Below are positions 28,367 to 38,215 of a DNA stretch of 64,000 nt, one piece after another. Location of the stretch: positions 32,060 through 96,059 of the forward strand of contig JAKVCC010000018.1 of the NCBI GenBank assembly GCA_022448265.1, read 5' to 3'. A program made the translations under genes and the position numbers. Below the pieces are notes generated by a model, which saw nothing but the letters and a program-made list of their open reading frames with translations, was not told where the DNA came from and did no database searches. The number at the start of each line of letters is the position of its first letter. The first letter of the stretch is position 1. Source of the stretch: Pirellulales bacterium (GTDB lineage Bacteria; Planctomycetota; Planctomycetia; Pirellulales; Lacipirellulaceae).

Positions 28367-29786
28367 CGGGGGCGGTGCCCCTGCGCTGGGATATAAGGCG
28401 ATGTCGCGATTCCGGCCGCGTGGCCAATCCCCAGTCGAGCGATTCGTCCTGCTGGTAGGTCTTGCCAAGCGTCAACGCGGTTCGCGCCTTGCACATTTCA
28501 TAGCCCAGGTAAAATGCGTGGCCCTCATCAAGATTGTCTGGCAGGCCGCCGTCGGGACCACTGCTCTGGAGCTTGTCCATAACGACGAACGGATCAGCGT
28601 GGTGTAGATGCAGTTGGCGACTCACGAGGTGCACTTCGCCATCTGCTGCAAAGATCCTGTAGTTGTGGTCGCGGATTTCTGCTGCCAAGCGCGCGAGCTG
28701 TTTCTGGTCGGGTGCCACCAGATCCTCATCACGCAGCATGAGTAGCCGAGGCTCCAGGTGTTTGGGCAATACACGGTTGTGGACCGCGTGATACATAAGC
28801 CTCCGCGCCAGGTCGCACTCGCGAACGCTGCTGCGGGTCCAGTTGATGACTTGCGTTGTCAATATGCTGTGGATGCGAAGCTCCTGACAAAACCCCAACA
28901 GCATTGCGTTGGTGCCTGCGGAGTCGACGTCGGTCAGTTCGGTCAGATTACCGATACCCATCATTAGTTCTGCGTCGGGATAGCGGTGCCGCACGTCGAG
29001 GTACCGGGCCAAACTGGCAGCAAAGCCAAAGGCAATTGGTTCCAGGACGGGATCGATTCGCATCGGGACATTGGCTTGGGCTAGTCGTTCGATCGTGGTG
29101 TCTAGTTCGGCCAGAGACACTGGGTCGTCAGGAATCGCCACCACCTCAACACCCCAGTCGACGGCCGCCTCGCGATTCGAGCTATTGACGCTGAGTACCA
29201 ATTCCGCGCCCGCCCGGATTGCTGGCTCGATTTCACGCGGATTCAAGCTGTCGATTGACACGCGATGCCCGTCGTCGCGCAAAGCACGGACCACGCTTTC
29301 CACACCCGTCCAGGCTGGGCCCGGCTCGCAGCCCACATCAATCCAATCCGCTCCGCTGGAGGCGAGTGCCTGGGCGGTTGCTAGTATTTCGGTCAGGGAA
29401 AGGCGAGGGCAGTGGTTGATTTCGGCAATGATCTCAACATCGTAGTCCCCGTAGTCGTCGGGGATTGGCTCGCGGGAGAAGAATCCTGCCAGTTGCCGCA
29501 GATCGCGAGGCCCCACCTCCACCGGTGCGCAGACCACGGCCGACAGGGGTGCCAGATCACCATCACAGTAGCCCGGTATAATCACGCGCGATGTGTTTTC
29601 CGGCGCGCGAATGTGTTTGGCAATCCAGGCCGGGCTCATCAATGCCGCTACCGTAATCGGAAGAACATCGATCGAATATTGAAATCCTACGTCCGCCGCC
29701 AGGGAGGGTAATGCCTGTTGCAGGGCAGGGGCCGCTAGCCGGCCGGTCACAAAATGGAGATGTTCCGCAGGCACGGGATGGGTCAC
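28359..29786 (-). CDS. DUF6513, dihydropteroate synthase-like protein
   Basis: 475 residues from a GTG overlapping the SDR stop (GTGA). The frame upstream belongs to the SDR gene and is not used. The N-terminal 110 residues are specific to this family (LHFVTGRLAAPALQQAL). Residues 115-360 form a TIM barrel like dihydropteroate synthase, with GADWIDVGCEPGP and VSIDSLNPREIEPAIRAGAELVLSV. The C-terminal part is unique. Such proteins occur in methanopterin-type C1 gene clusters of bacteria and archaea; DHPS-like chemistry joining a pterin and an aryl amine is an inference. Second gene of the operon. Confidence 0.88.
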   Translation of the reverse strand: MTHPVPAEHLHFVTGRLAAPALQQALPSLAADVGFQYSIDVLPITVAALMSPAWIAKHIRAPENTSRVIIPGYCDGDLAPLSAVVCAPVEVGPRDLRQLAGFFSREPIPDDYGDYDVEIIAEINHCPRLSLTEILATAQALASSGADWIDVGCEPGPAWTGVESVVRALRDDGHRVSIDSLNPREIEPAIRAGAELVLSVNSSNREAAVDWGVEVVAIPDDPVSLAELDTTIERLAQANVPMRIDPVLEPIAFGFAASLARYLDVRHRYPDAELMMGIGNLTELTDVDSAGTNAMLLGFCQELRIHSILTTQVINWTRSSVRECDLARRLMYHAVHNRVLPKHLEPRLLMLRDEDLVAPDQKQLARLAAEIRDHNYRIFAADGEVHLVSRQLHLHHADPFVVMDKLQSSGPDGGLPDNLDEGHAFYLGYEMCKARTALTLGKTYQQDESLDWGLATRPESRHRLISQRRGTAPDE

Positions 29787-30547
29787 CTTGACGAGCCGCC
29801 GTTGACGCAAAAAATTTGGCCCGTGATAAATGATGCCCGTGGTGAGGCTAGATAACAGGCCGCCTGGGCCACATCTTCCGGTGTTCCCCAGCGCGCGACA
29901 AGCGACTCTTGGACAGCTCGCCCTTGCCATTCGGCCGAAGCCGTTTCTCCCCAGGCAGTCTTGATCCAGCCGGGCGCGAGGCAATTAACCCGCACCTCTG
30001 GCGCTAAAGATTTTGCTAGGCTACTAGAAAACGCCATGATGGCCCCTTTTATGGCGGCAAACATCTGGCCACTATCACCGGCCATACCCGTGGTCGCTTG
30101 ATCCCAACCCATGTTGAGGAGGACTCCCTGGCCTCGCTGCTTCATCTGCGCTCCGACCGCTCGCGACAGATGCAGCGTTGCCGCCACGTCCACTTCCCAA
30201 AGACGCTTTAGCTTCTCTGCAAATGATCCCTGCGACGCAGCGCCGGTCAGTACGTCTGCGCCAGCATTGTTGATCCAAATGTCGATGGGTGCGATCTGCC
30301 AGGCCTGCTCAACCAATCGGGTACGTTCCTCCGCCAGGGAGAGATCAGCGAGGAGCATTCGTGCTTCGCAGGCATTCTGGGAAAGTGTTTCAGTTAGCCG
30401 AGCGGCGGCTGCGCGTTTTTGGAAACCGTGTACGATTAAATTGGCACCCGCCAATGCCAGCTCTTTGGCAATTGCCTCTCCAATGCCGCTGGTGCTACCG
30501 GTTACCAGTGCCCACCGACCGTCAAGTTCAAGTGTACGGTTTGCCAT
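29783..30547 (-). CDS. SDR family oxidoreductase with altered active site
   Basis: 254 residues from the ATG at 30547 (MANRTLELDGRWALVTG); upstream codons are unlikely. It is a classical Rossmann SDR with the cofactor loop TGSTSGIG (16-23), NNAG (93-96) and a C-terminal NGGSSR. The catalytic YxxxK is replaced by FAAIK: Phe163 stands where the proton-donating Tyr belongs, with Lys167 kept. The preceding Ser is also absent (NMGWDQATTG). First gene of the six-gene operon and translationally coupled to DUF6513. Its place suggests pterin reduction, but the changed residues make ordinary alcohol/ketone chemistry doubtful. Confidence 0.9.
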   Translation of the reverse strand: MANRTLELDGRWALVTGSTSGIGEAIAKELALAGANLIVHGFQKRAAAARLTETLSQNACEARMLLADLSLAEERTRLVEQAWQIAPIDIWINNAGADVLTGAASQGSFAEKLKRLWEVDVAATLHLSRAVGAQMKQRGQGVLLNMGWDQATTGMAGDSGQMFAAIKGAIMAFSSSLAKSLAPEVRVNCLAPGWIKTAWGETASAEWQGRAVQESLVARWGTPEDVAQAACYLASPRASFITGQIFCVNGGSSR

Positions 30548-30736
30548 GTAATAATCTTCACAACAAGAAAGAGTGGTTATGATTGCCTTTGTAGACCGCC
30601 TTCCGCCCCGCCGCAAGTTGTCTGTACCAAGTGTCCGAGGTGGTGTCGAATAAGTCCAGCTTGCCATAAAATGAGCCGCAATCTAGGATTAGCGGCCTTA
30701 GATCGATGTCAGGTGTTGGCAAGCAGGTGTCCTTCC

Positions 30737-32401
30737 ATGTCCGAATCCTCGTCCGAGACCTCTTCGCCACGGGGAGCTGCCACGCACAACTCGGCACCCA
30801 AGCACGTGGGTTGGCTGGTGGGATGGATTGCCGCCTTGGCAGCGATGGCGATTTTGCTTGCCCGAGGCAATTTGGATCCTGGCATTGGCACCATCGCATT
30901 CAACGCAGCGCTCATCTTGAGTGTCATCAGTTTTGCTGTTTGGGCGGCCCTGTGGAGCGGCCGGATCGTGCGGACTAGGTGTCTGATCTCGGCGGCATCG
31001 CTTGTTTTGCTGGCCGCCTTTTATGCTCAGCTAATGCCATTTCAACTGATTAATGATGGAGATGCGGGCATTGTTGGTGTGAGATGGCGCTGGAATCAGC
31101 CCGACAAACTTCTGGCAATGCAAAAAAGCGAAACTGATTTACAACTCGATTGGCGCGAGAAGGTACACGACTACCCGCGTTTTCTGGGTAGCGGCTATTG
31201 GGCCGAAGTGCCTGGCGTGGCACTGGAGGTCGACTGGAAGACGAGCCCACCACGGGAGGTGTGGCGGACGAAGATCGGCGCCGGCTGGTCTGCCTTTTCA
31301 ATTGTCGGCAGCTATGCGGTCACTCAGGAGCAGCGGGACGAACAAGAGCTGGTGACATGTTACGAACTGTCCACCGGCAAGATCGTCTGGACGCATGCTG
31401 ATCCGGTTCGTTGGGACCCAAGGGGTGGCGGGAGCTTGGGTTATGTCGGACCTCGGGCCACGCCGACCATTCACCAGCGCCGCGTATATGCACTGGGAGC
31501 TACGGGAATACTGAATTGCATCGACGGTCCGAGTGGAAAACTCCGCTGGTCGCACGACACACTCCGTAAGCACTCTGCCGATAACGTTGTATGGGGGAAA
31601 GCTTGTTCGCCGCTCATTGTTGACGATTTGGTTGTCGTTAGTGTTGGCGGTCGCAATAACCAGTCGCTAGTGGCTTACGACATGGACTCGGGCGACGTGG
31701 TGTGGGCGGCGGGAAGCTACCCGTCATCGTATGCCTCTCCCGTGTTGGCAGAGTTTGCCGGCCAGGCACAGGTGATTTCGGTGAACGCTGGCTTTGTCAC
31801 CGCCCACAAAGTCGAGGATGGCGAGCTGCTCTGGGAATACGAGTGGCCTAGCGATAGTGGTTCAGACGCGGCTACGTCACAGCCGGTCCCTCTGGAGGGA
31901 GACCGGCTGTTTCTGTCTAAGGGTTATGGTCTCGGTTCGGCCTTGGTGCAGGTGACGTGCAGCGAGACGGGTGTCTGGGAAACCACCCCCCTTTGGAAAG
32001 GACGCCAGTATGGTCAACTTCCCGTCATGAAAACAAAAATGGGGAACGTCGTCATTCGCGATGGATATGTTTTTGGCCTGGATAATGTCAGTCTGCAGTG
32101 CATTGAGTTGGAGTCGGGCAAGCGGCTCTGGAAGAAACGGCGCAATCCAACGTTTGGGCATGGACAGATTATGTTGATTGGCGACGTCATTCTAGCGTTA
32201 ACAGAATTTGGCGAAGTTGTGCTTGTGGAGGCGTCGCCCGACAAATACCGCGAGTTGGCCAGCATACGCGTCTTTTCGGACGACCAGGTTACCTGGAACA
32301 ATCCGGCATTTGCGCCCCCGTATCTACTGGTGCGAAATGCTGAGGACGCAGCCTGCTATGAGCTGCCGCTCAAAGAGCCCATAGCGGGGTCCGTCGATTG
32401 A
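30737..32401 (+). CDS. membrane-anchored PQQ-like beta-propeller protein
   Basis: 554 residues from the ATG at 30737. The N-terminal 110 residues hold about three membrane helices (VGWLVGWIAALAAMAILLA, IAFNAALILSVISFAVW, LISAASLVLLAAFYAQL). The rest is a WD/PQQ-type eight-bladed-like propeller with blade ends such as GKIVWTHAD, GKLRWSHDT, GDVVWAAGS, GELLWEYEW and GKRLWKKR. Such planctomycete proteins are annotated outer-membrane-assembly BamB-like or PQQ-dependent, but nothing shows an enzyme active site or PQQ ligands. It is divergent from the cofactor operon with a 189-base gap. Confidence 0.88.
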   Translation: MSESSSETSSPRGAATHNSAPKHVGWLVGWIAALAAMAILLARGNLDPGIGTIAFNAALILSVISFAVWAALWSGRIVRTRCLISAASLVLLAAFYAQLMPFQLINDGDAGIVGVRWRWNQPDKLLAMQKSETDLQLDWREKVHDYPRFLGSGYWAEVPGVALEVDWKTSPPREVWRTKIGAGWSAFSIVGSYAVTQEQRDEQELVTCYELSTGKIVWTHADPVRWDPRGGGSLGYVGPRATPTIHQRRVYALGATGILNCIDGPSGKLRWSHDTLRKHSADNVVWGKACSPLIVDDLVVVSVGGRNNQSLVAYDMDSGDVVWAAGSYPSSYASPVLAEFAGQAQVISVNAGFVTAHKVEDGELLWEYEWPSDSGSDAATSQPVPLEGDRLFLSKGYGLGSALVQVTCSETGVWETTPLWKGRQYGQLPVMKTKMGNVVIRDGYVFGLDNVSLQCIELESGKRLWKKRRNPTFGHGQIMLIGDVILALTEFGEVVLVEASPDKYRELASIRVFSDDQVTWNNPAFAPPYLLVRNAEDAACYELPLKEPIAGSVD

Positions 32402-32542
32402 TCTTTGTACGGCTCATAAGCTACCGTCGCAATTGGTTCTCAGTGACTAAGTAGTCCAATTGCCACGGTCACACCGGTCGATTTGTCGCGCCATGATCAA
32501 GACGTAGCCACTTGAAACAGAGAAACTTAGACGGCCCGGACC

Positions 32543-33361
32543 CTATGGTTTTGTGTTTTGCGTCTTTTCCTTTTTCAACTTGGGCTTCAGCACCAGCCGG
32601 ACTGGCGTGCCTAGCGGAGGAATCTTGGCGGTGTTGGCCTCAAACATGAGCCCCTCATTGACCTGGCTGCTCTCGGTGGGGATGTCGAGGGTGGCGGTCG
32701 AAAAGTTTGAAACGCAAATGAAGTCGCCCGATTCAGCCATGTAGTGCTTTGCGCCTGTTTCTTCATCCTCCCAAAAAAAGCTGCCGGCAAAGACCCACTC
32801 GTGTGTCATTGGTTTCCCGGTTGTCAGATCCCGCACCCACTGTTGGGCTGCTAATTTTTGCCACTTACCGGCATCATCTTGCCAGTGTGCTTCGATGGCA
32901 ATCTCAGTGCCGGTGGGGGGGGCGAATACAGGATCCCACTTCACTGGATGTCCAGTCTCGGCGCCGAGCACTAGCAGCGCTGCGTGGACAACCTGCGCCC
33001 GGCTGTATACCGCGACGACCGATTCGTGTTGTTTGGTTCTATTCGGGCAGGCAAGCATCTCGAGCATCCCCTCGCGGAGCGAAATGTAGCCGTCCACTAT
33101 CACAATGCCTTTTTTTTTGTCGACCCAAACTCGATGAGGTTTGGGCATCGCCACGGCCTCGGAGGGGGGCGGCAAGCGGGGCGGATCCTGAAGGGTGACG
33201 GTTGGTGGGGAGGCGACGTTTTGTGTTGTCGCGGCAGCAGTTTGCCCTGCGCCCTCTTGATTGATTCTATCATCCGCTGAGATCGCCGTGCAGTGGCAAG
33301 CCACCATCCAGGCTCCCATCCATAACCATGTTACTCGTATCATGAAGGCTTGGGGCAACAT
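32543..33361 (-). CDS. YdjY-like exported protein
   Basis: 272 residues. A signal peptide (IRVTWLWMGAWMVACHCTAISA) is followed by a Pro-rich linker and a domain with YISLREGMLEMLACPNRTKQHESVV..VHAALLVLGAETGHPV, the pattern of the YdjY domain. The second half has WEDEETGAKHYMAESGDFICVSNFSTA. The C-terminus is Lys-rich (KPKLKKEKTQNTKP). It follows a DUF1559 gene by 21 bases on the same strand, so they form an operon. Function unknown; exported or periplasmic location. Confidence 0.75.
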   Translation of the reverse strand: MLPQAFMIRVTWLWMGAWMVACHCTAISADDRINQEGAGQTAAATTQNVASPPTVTLQDPPRLPPPSEAVAMPKPHRVWVDKKKGIVIVDGYISLREGMLEMLACPNRTKQHESVVAVYSRAQVVHAALLVLGAETGHPVKWDPVFAPPTGTEIAIEAHWQDDAGKWQKLAAQQWVRDLTTGKPMTHEWVFAGSFFWEDEETGAKHYMAESGDFICVSNFSTATLDIPTESSQVNEGLMFEANTAKIPPLGTPVRLVLKPKLKKEKTQNTKP

Positions 33362-33382
33362 GCTTCTCTTTCCTGATCCGGA

Positions 33383-34441
33383 CTAGTACTGATCAGTCGT
33401 CATAACTTCCCCATCGGCGCGGTCACCCAGATTTCGGTGTACTTCCGGATCCACCGAAAAGCTGATCCGCTGCACCGACCCGTCACAGAAGGCCATATGG
33501 AAAGCGTCGGAGTGCGGGCCACCAAAGGACAGGTACGAAGAAAATCCCGCCCTGTCACGGTAAGGCTCGACCCCTGTCCATCGATGGTTATCCATGTCGT
33601 AGCCGATCAGAATTGGCTGCGCATCGTCTGGACCGACTGGCTCGATATAAAAGTCCGTGTTTAGGAACTTTTCGCCGTACAAGTAGGTATGCGTAGAACC
33701 ATCCAGCAACTGCCGCATACCAACTGTGCTGCGCGAATAGGTGACCCCGTTGAGCAAGCTCAGGTCTAGCCACGGGTAGTCCGGTTCCTCACTGAGGGTT
33801 TCTGGTCCAGGCTGGATCCCATAATTACCCCCTCCAGCGCCAATGGTGGCCGAGCCTGCGTTTGCGGCGTAGTCACCCATGGCAACCTTTCCCATCGTGT
33901 CGGTGCGGACGCCATCAAAACCTGGATTGTAGGGGCGATTGCTGACAGCGCTGGCGGGCAGGTGATCATAAAGTTGCACCGGTCGCTTGCTAGGACAGTG
34001 GATGAATGGCAGCGGGGTTGCGACTAAAGTGTGTGCGGCAGCTTTCTTCGCCTCAGCCGACGTCCCGGCGCCCAGTGAATGGAGGGGCTGCATTTCAATA
34101 TACGGCAGTAGACTGTAGATCCATCCGCCAGGTTGTGATTCTCCGAAGCCAAGATCTGGGTCACCGACCCATCGAAAACCCCACCCGCCGGAGGGCAGCG
34201 ACCCGTGCGCTGAATCATGACTCAGCGCCGCAAGACCCATCTGTTTCAAGTTGTTAAAACATTGCGTCCGCCGTGCAGCCTCACGCGCCGCCTGGACTGC
34301 TGGAAGAAGAAGGGCTACAAGAACGCCAATGATGGCGATTACGACTAATAGTTCAACTAGGGTGAACGCGGTCCTGGCGCAGCAACCGTTTATTCTAGGC
34401 GTACAGTATCGATTGCAAGTCATCGAAGCCTTGGTGTGCAA
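33383..34441 (-). CDS. DUF1559 domain protein with prepilin-type N-terminus
   Basis: 352 residues. The leader with many Cys and Arg (residues 1-25) precedes [20 protein letters not shown] and [27 protein letters not shown]. The C-terminal motif is [12 protein letters not shown] second in-frame Met at residue 7 is possible. Unlike the other three DUF1559 genes here, its downstream partner is a YdjY-like protein rather than a small beta-sandwich lipoprotein. Confidence 0.9.
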   Translation of the reverse strand: MHTKASMTCNRYCTPRINGCCARTAFTLVELLVVIAIIGVLVALLLPAVQAAREAARRTQCFNNLKQMGLAALSHDSAHGSLPSGGWGFRWVGDPDLGFGESQPGGWIYSLLPYIEMQPLHSLGAGTSAEAKKAAAHTLVATPLPFIHCPSKRPVQLYDHLPASAVSNRPYNPGFDGVRTDTMGKVAMGDYAANAGSATIGAGGGNYGIQPGPETLSEEPDYPWLDLSLLNGVTYSRSTVGMRQLLDGSTHTYLYGEKFLNTDFYIEPVGPDDAQPILIGYDMDNHRWTGVEPYRDRAGFSSYLSFGGPHSDAFHMAFCDGSVQRISFSVDPEVHRNLGDRADGEVMTTDQY

Positions 34442-34658
34442 GAAATGGCTTTAAAAAACATGTGGACACCGCTTAGCATACAGCAATGGCATTGTGAAAC
34501 AAGGTAAGTCGGTGGTGGATTAGGGGCTTAGACTGCTAAGATGCAGAGTGGAGTGATCGTTGTTGCATAACAGCTGCGGATTCTTGGTTTGCGATATGAC
34601 CAAACTGGGTTGGATCGCGGATTTGCAACTACAAGATTGTGCAGAAAGGAGTTGGGGA

Positions 34659-37600
34659 GTGAAAGCGTTTTTTGCACGTACACGCAGACGTGTTGCTGCC
34701 GTCGCGGTCGCGTATCTTTTTGTGTTGGGCGCGTCCGACAGCGCATCAGCGCAAGAGCACAATTGGTTTTCCTTGTGGGACGCAGGGGGCTCGGATCGCC
34801 TTTGGAGTACGGCGGAAAACTGGGAGGACGACCAGATTCCTCCCAGCGGCAATCGGGGAGTCGAAATCATGGCTCCCGCCGCCGGGGCGCCAAATGGCCC
34901 GATCATCAATTCAGATGTCGGGTCGATCCAAGCATTTTATTTAGGTCGCATGGCTCACCGGCACACTCCAACCTGCACGATGACCGATGGCAGTCTCACT
35001 GTAACAGGCACCCCGTTATTGGGTCACCAGGAGGGCGCAAGTGCCATCCTGATTATCCGCGGCGGCGTGATGACCTTTGAAAAAAAAATTAACAACACCT
35101 TTGGCGCCACCACCATCAAAATATCGGGTAGCGGTAAGCTCAACTGTTTGAGCGGGATCTCGCTTGGCACAAATGGGCGGGGCGCGTCGAGGATCCAGAT
35201 GACAGGCGGTTTCCTCAACACGGCGTCTCTTGTTCTTCCGGTGGGGCCTGGGACGCGTAAGGCGTTTGTCGATCTGCACGGTGGGACAATTTATGTGAGT
35301 TCGGCACTAAAAATGGGGCCTGACAGCCACATAGATATTAGGAATGACGGTGCGCTGAAACTTACTGGCGACGCCCGCAATACCATCCGCCCATATGTCA
35401 CCGCAGGCTGGATCACGGGTTACGACAGTTCAAGCCAGGTACGTATGGTCTTTGACGGGACGCATACCATGGTTTCCGCTACGAAACCGCTATTGGCTTA
35501 CAATGGGCTGCCCGAGTATGGAGCCACGGGTGTCGACCCCGACGTGAGTCTGAGCTGGACCCCCGGTTCGGAAGCTGCCTCGCACGACGTGTATTTCGGA
35601 ACAATAGCATCGCCTGGGGCAGCCGAGTTTCGGGGCAACCAGTTGGAGACGCGCTACGATCCGATGGCGGGGCCGCTGTCGCATGCAACCACTTACTATT
35701 GGCGGATTGACCAGCGCAATAGTGCCGGCCAGTTAGAGTGGGGTCCGGGTCGGGTACGCATGTTTACTACACGATCCCCTCGGCCTTCGATCATCGTGAC
35801 GGAGGATGAATTCGATGGGCTTCGCTCTCGGGCATCCCGGTCGCCCTGGCGTGAAATGAAAACCGCCGCCATCAGCGACGCAGAAACCCTAGCGTATTCG
35901 GCGAGTCTGACGCCCTATGGGAAGGGCAAGTGCATGCGGCTCCGCGATATTGTGAGTTCTAATGCGCTGGCCTACATTCTGGACCCCGCCAACAGAACCA
36001 CGTACAAGAATAAGATCCGCGATCAGTTGAACATTGGGCTGGATGATCTAATGGCGACCTTCCCCGGTTCCTGGGACAGTGTGCCTTTGGGTTGCCTGCT
36101 GTTTAACGCTACGCTCGCACTCGACATTGTTTTTGACGACCTAACACCAGATGAGCGAAGGACCCTAGAAAAGAAGATTGAGTCTCTCGTCCGTATGATC
36201 AAGGAGTGGTGGTTTCCGGCGCCCCAGGCCGTTCGAGGAATTTGGGCTCTTTACCAGGGGGATACAGTCGCTTTTGAGTCAAACCGTACGAGGTACACCA
36301 GCCAGATCGACGCGTTTTTTACTGACGACGGGGTGTTTACCAGTGGCAATGGCTACGCTGCCGCCCGGCTGGGGTTTCACGAACGCCAGCAGAAAAGCCT
36401 TTTCCTCGACGTCCTTGAATATCACGGATACCACGACTTCTACTCCAATGACAAGATTCGCAAAGGACATGAATATTTGTACGGCTACTCGGTCACGCCG
36501 TTTGGCAGGTGTGTTCCCTTCGGCGATACATCGCCTAACGACAGGCTCTGGCACTACACGACCTCGCACTACCCGGACAACGCCAGTACACAAATATATC
36601 GTGCGGGTCGATTTGGAAAAAAGGCGGGCCGGTACGCAGCCTGGCAGTTGAAAAACAACGTCCCCTGGGGCCGATTGCTCGCCTACATTCTGACCGAGCA
36701 AGAGCCTTCTTCCACTCCGGAACTGGCACCTAGCCGAATCTTTTCCGATGGGGGCGCGTTTTTTGTAGAACGGGCGCAGTCGACGCGCGCTCTGTTTTGT
36801 GGCCTATGGAATCCGACCTTTCATGACGACAACCATGCGCACAAAGAAGTCAACGCCATCGCCATGGCTGCTTACGGCGAGCACGTGCTGCGCAATGCCG
36901 GCTATCAGGGTTGGCGCAGCGCTTCGCATGGTTTTTCGTGGGACTACATCAACCAGTCAGCTCATTCTGGTAATACTGTTACGATTCAGGGCGAGGACCA
37001 TGTGTCGAAAGACGGGGCTGGCATTGCCGAGGGATTTACGGGATTGGGCGTCGACTATGCCAGTGGCGACTCCGGTAGTGCTCTGCCCAACGGCTGCCAC
37101 CAGCGCAATCTCGTCTTTGTCCAGCCGCAGGACGGTGCTCATGGGTACTGGATACTTTTTGACGAAGTGCGTGCCCATGATTCCGGTCAGCATGTCCGCC
37201 TGAACTTGCATCCCAACTCAGATGTCATGTACGAATCGTCGGCCGAACAAGAATATCGTTCGTTGATTGGGCCGCATACATACAGCGGGCATGAAGTACT
37301 GTTGACTATCTTCCTGGGCACCAAGCCGATTCGTATTCAGCAGCAAGACGGACTCTTGGCGAGTTGGAACGGCGAGAGTTTCTTGGGCAAGGTTCTGATT
37401 CCTGTCTACCAAACAGGGGCACAAGGCCGTTGCGCAGTCGTCACAATCTTGTTTCCGCACGATGCGGCACATGCCAAGGCCGGCTTTGAGCGGTTATTCC
37501 CAGAGAACGCCACCGGAGCAAGCATTACTCAAGGATCGGTTGTGGATGTTGCGCTGGAGTCTTCCGGCGCCGGGGTGGCGACCCACGGGAACGTTGCCTT

Positions 37601-37940
37601 CCAAGGGCTTGCCTGCTGGTATCGAGCGAATCTCGGCAGCAGCGATGCCTACTTTGTCAGGAAAGGCACAAGTTTTGACAACGGCTCTGGAGATCGGATC
37701 GGTTTCGAGTCGAGCCGCGCGGTGAGTATTTATTTTGAAGGCCCCAGAGCCAGGATAATCTCGCCAGGTACCGAAATAACTTTGTACTGCCCGTCGATTA
37801 TCGGAGTGAAACGCAAGCAGGTAGGTGAAGACAGCCCCGCTCAGGATATGCCGATTGTCGCTGCGGCGGCAGGCTGGGTGCGGGTCATGGTGCCAGTAGG
37901 CGTGCACGAAATTGAAGCGATCCTAGATGAACTGCACTGA
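34659..37940 (+). CDS. large exported heparinase II/III-like protein
   Basis: 1093 residues from a GTG at 34659 with AAAGGAG seven bases before; the frame is open upstream to 34560 without support. Signal peptide (VKAFFARTRRRVAAVAVAYLFVLG..ASAQ). Residues about 35-250 look like a beta-helix of the autotransporter-associated repeat type (WSTAENW, GSLTVTGTPLLG, GTIYVSSALKMG). About 255-340 resembles a fibronectin-like domain (SWTPGSEAASHDVYFG). From about 370 on, an alpha/alpha toroid and C-terminal beta domain resemble alginate lyase/heparinase II/III (residue strings CGLWNPTFHDDNHAHKEVN and WILFDEVRAH). Likely a secreted uronic-polysaccharide lyase; the substrate is not decided. Confidence 0.78.
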   Translation: MKAFFARTRRRVAAVAVAYLFVLGASDSASAQEHNWFSLWDAGGSDRLWSTAENWEDDQIPPSGNRGVEIMAPAAGAPNGPIINSDVGSIQAFYLGRMAHRHTPTCTMTDGSLTVTGTPLLGHQEGASAILIIRGGVMTFEKKINNTFGATTIKISGSGKLNCLSGISLGTNGRGASRIQMTGGFLNTASLVLPVGPGTRKAFVDLHGGTIYVSSALKMGPDSHIDIRNDGALKLTGDARNTIRPYVTAGWITGYDSSSQVRMVFDGTHTMVSATKPLLAYNGLPEYGATGVDPDVSLSWTPGSEAASHDVYFGTIASPGAAEFRGNQLETRYDPMAGPLSHATTYYWRIDQRNSAGQLEWGPGRVRMFTTRSPRPSIIVTEDEFDGLRSRASRSPWREMKTAAISDAETLAYSASLTPYGKGKCMRLRDIVSSNALAYILDPANRTTYKNKIRDQLNIGLDDLMATFPGSWDSVPLGCLLFNATLALDIVFDDLTPDERRTLEKKIESLVRMIKEWWFPAPQAVRGIWALYQGDTVAFESNRTRYTSQIDAFFTDDGVFTSGNGYAAARLGFHERQQKSLFLDVLEYHGYHDFYSNDKIRKGHEYLYGYSVTPFGRCVPFGDTSPNDRLWHYTTSHYPDNASTQIYRAGRFGKKAGRYAAWQLKNNVPWGRLLAYILTEQEPSSTPELAPSRIFSDGGAFFVERAQSTRALFCGLWNPTFHDDNHAHKEVNAIAMAAYGEHVLRNAGYQGWRSASHGFSWDYINQSAHSGNTVTIQGEDHVSKDGAGIAEGFTGLGVDYASGDSGSALPNGCHQRNLVFVQPQDGAHGYWILFDEVRAHDSGQHVRLNLHPNSDVMYESSAEQEYRSLIGPHTYSGHEVLLTIFLGTKPIRIQQQDGLLASWNGESFLGKVLIPVYQTGAQGRCAVVTILFPHDAAHAKAGFERLFPENATGASITQGSVVDVALESSGAGVATHGNVAFQGLACWYRANLGSSDAYFVRKGTSFDNGSGDRIGFESSRAVSIYFEGPRARIISPGTEITLYCPSIIGVKRKQVGEDSPAQDMPIVAAAAGWVRVMVPVGVHEIEAILDELH

Positions 37941-38215
37941 CAGCATATGGCGGAACTGCCACGCACGCTGCAGAAAATATAGGGTTCTCGTCGCTTCTAG
38001 CTCTTCTGTTTTGGCTTTCCTTTTGAGGTTTTGATTTTCTCGGGTGCAGGCGTGTGTTGTGCCGTTTTGCGCTGCCTTCGCGAAGTGTTCATAATGTTTT
38101 CAGGCGATTGCCTCTGGGGTGCCGAGCCGCGCACCGCCAATTGGGGAGGGGTAGATTAGTCTGGCGCATGACGGGCCGTTGTCGTCGCCATGCCGGCGCT
38201 GCAGATCCACAGGAG

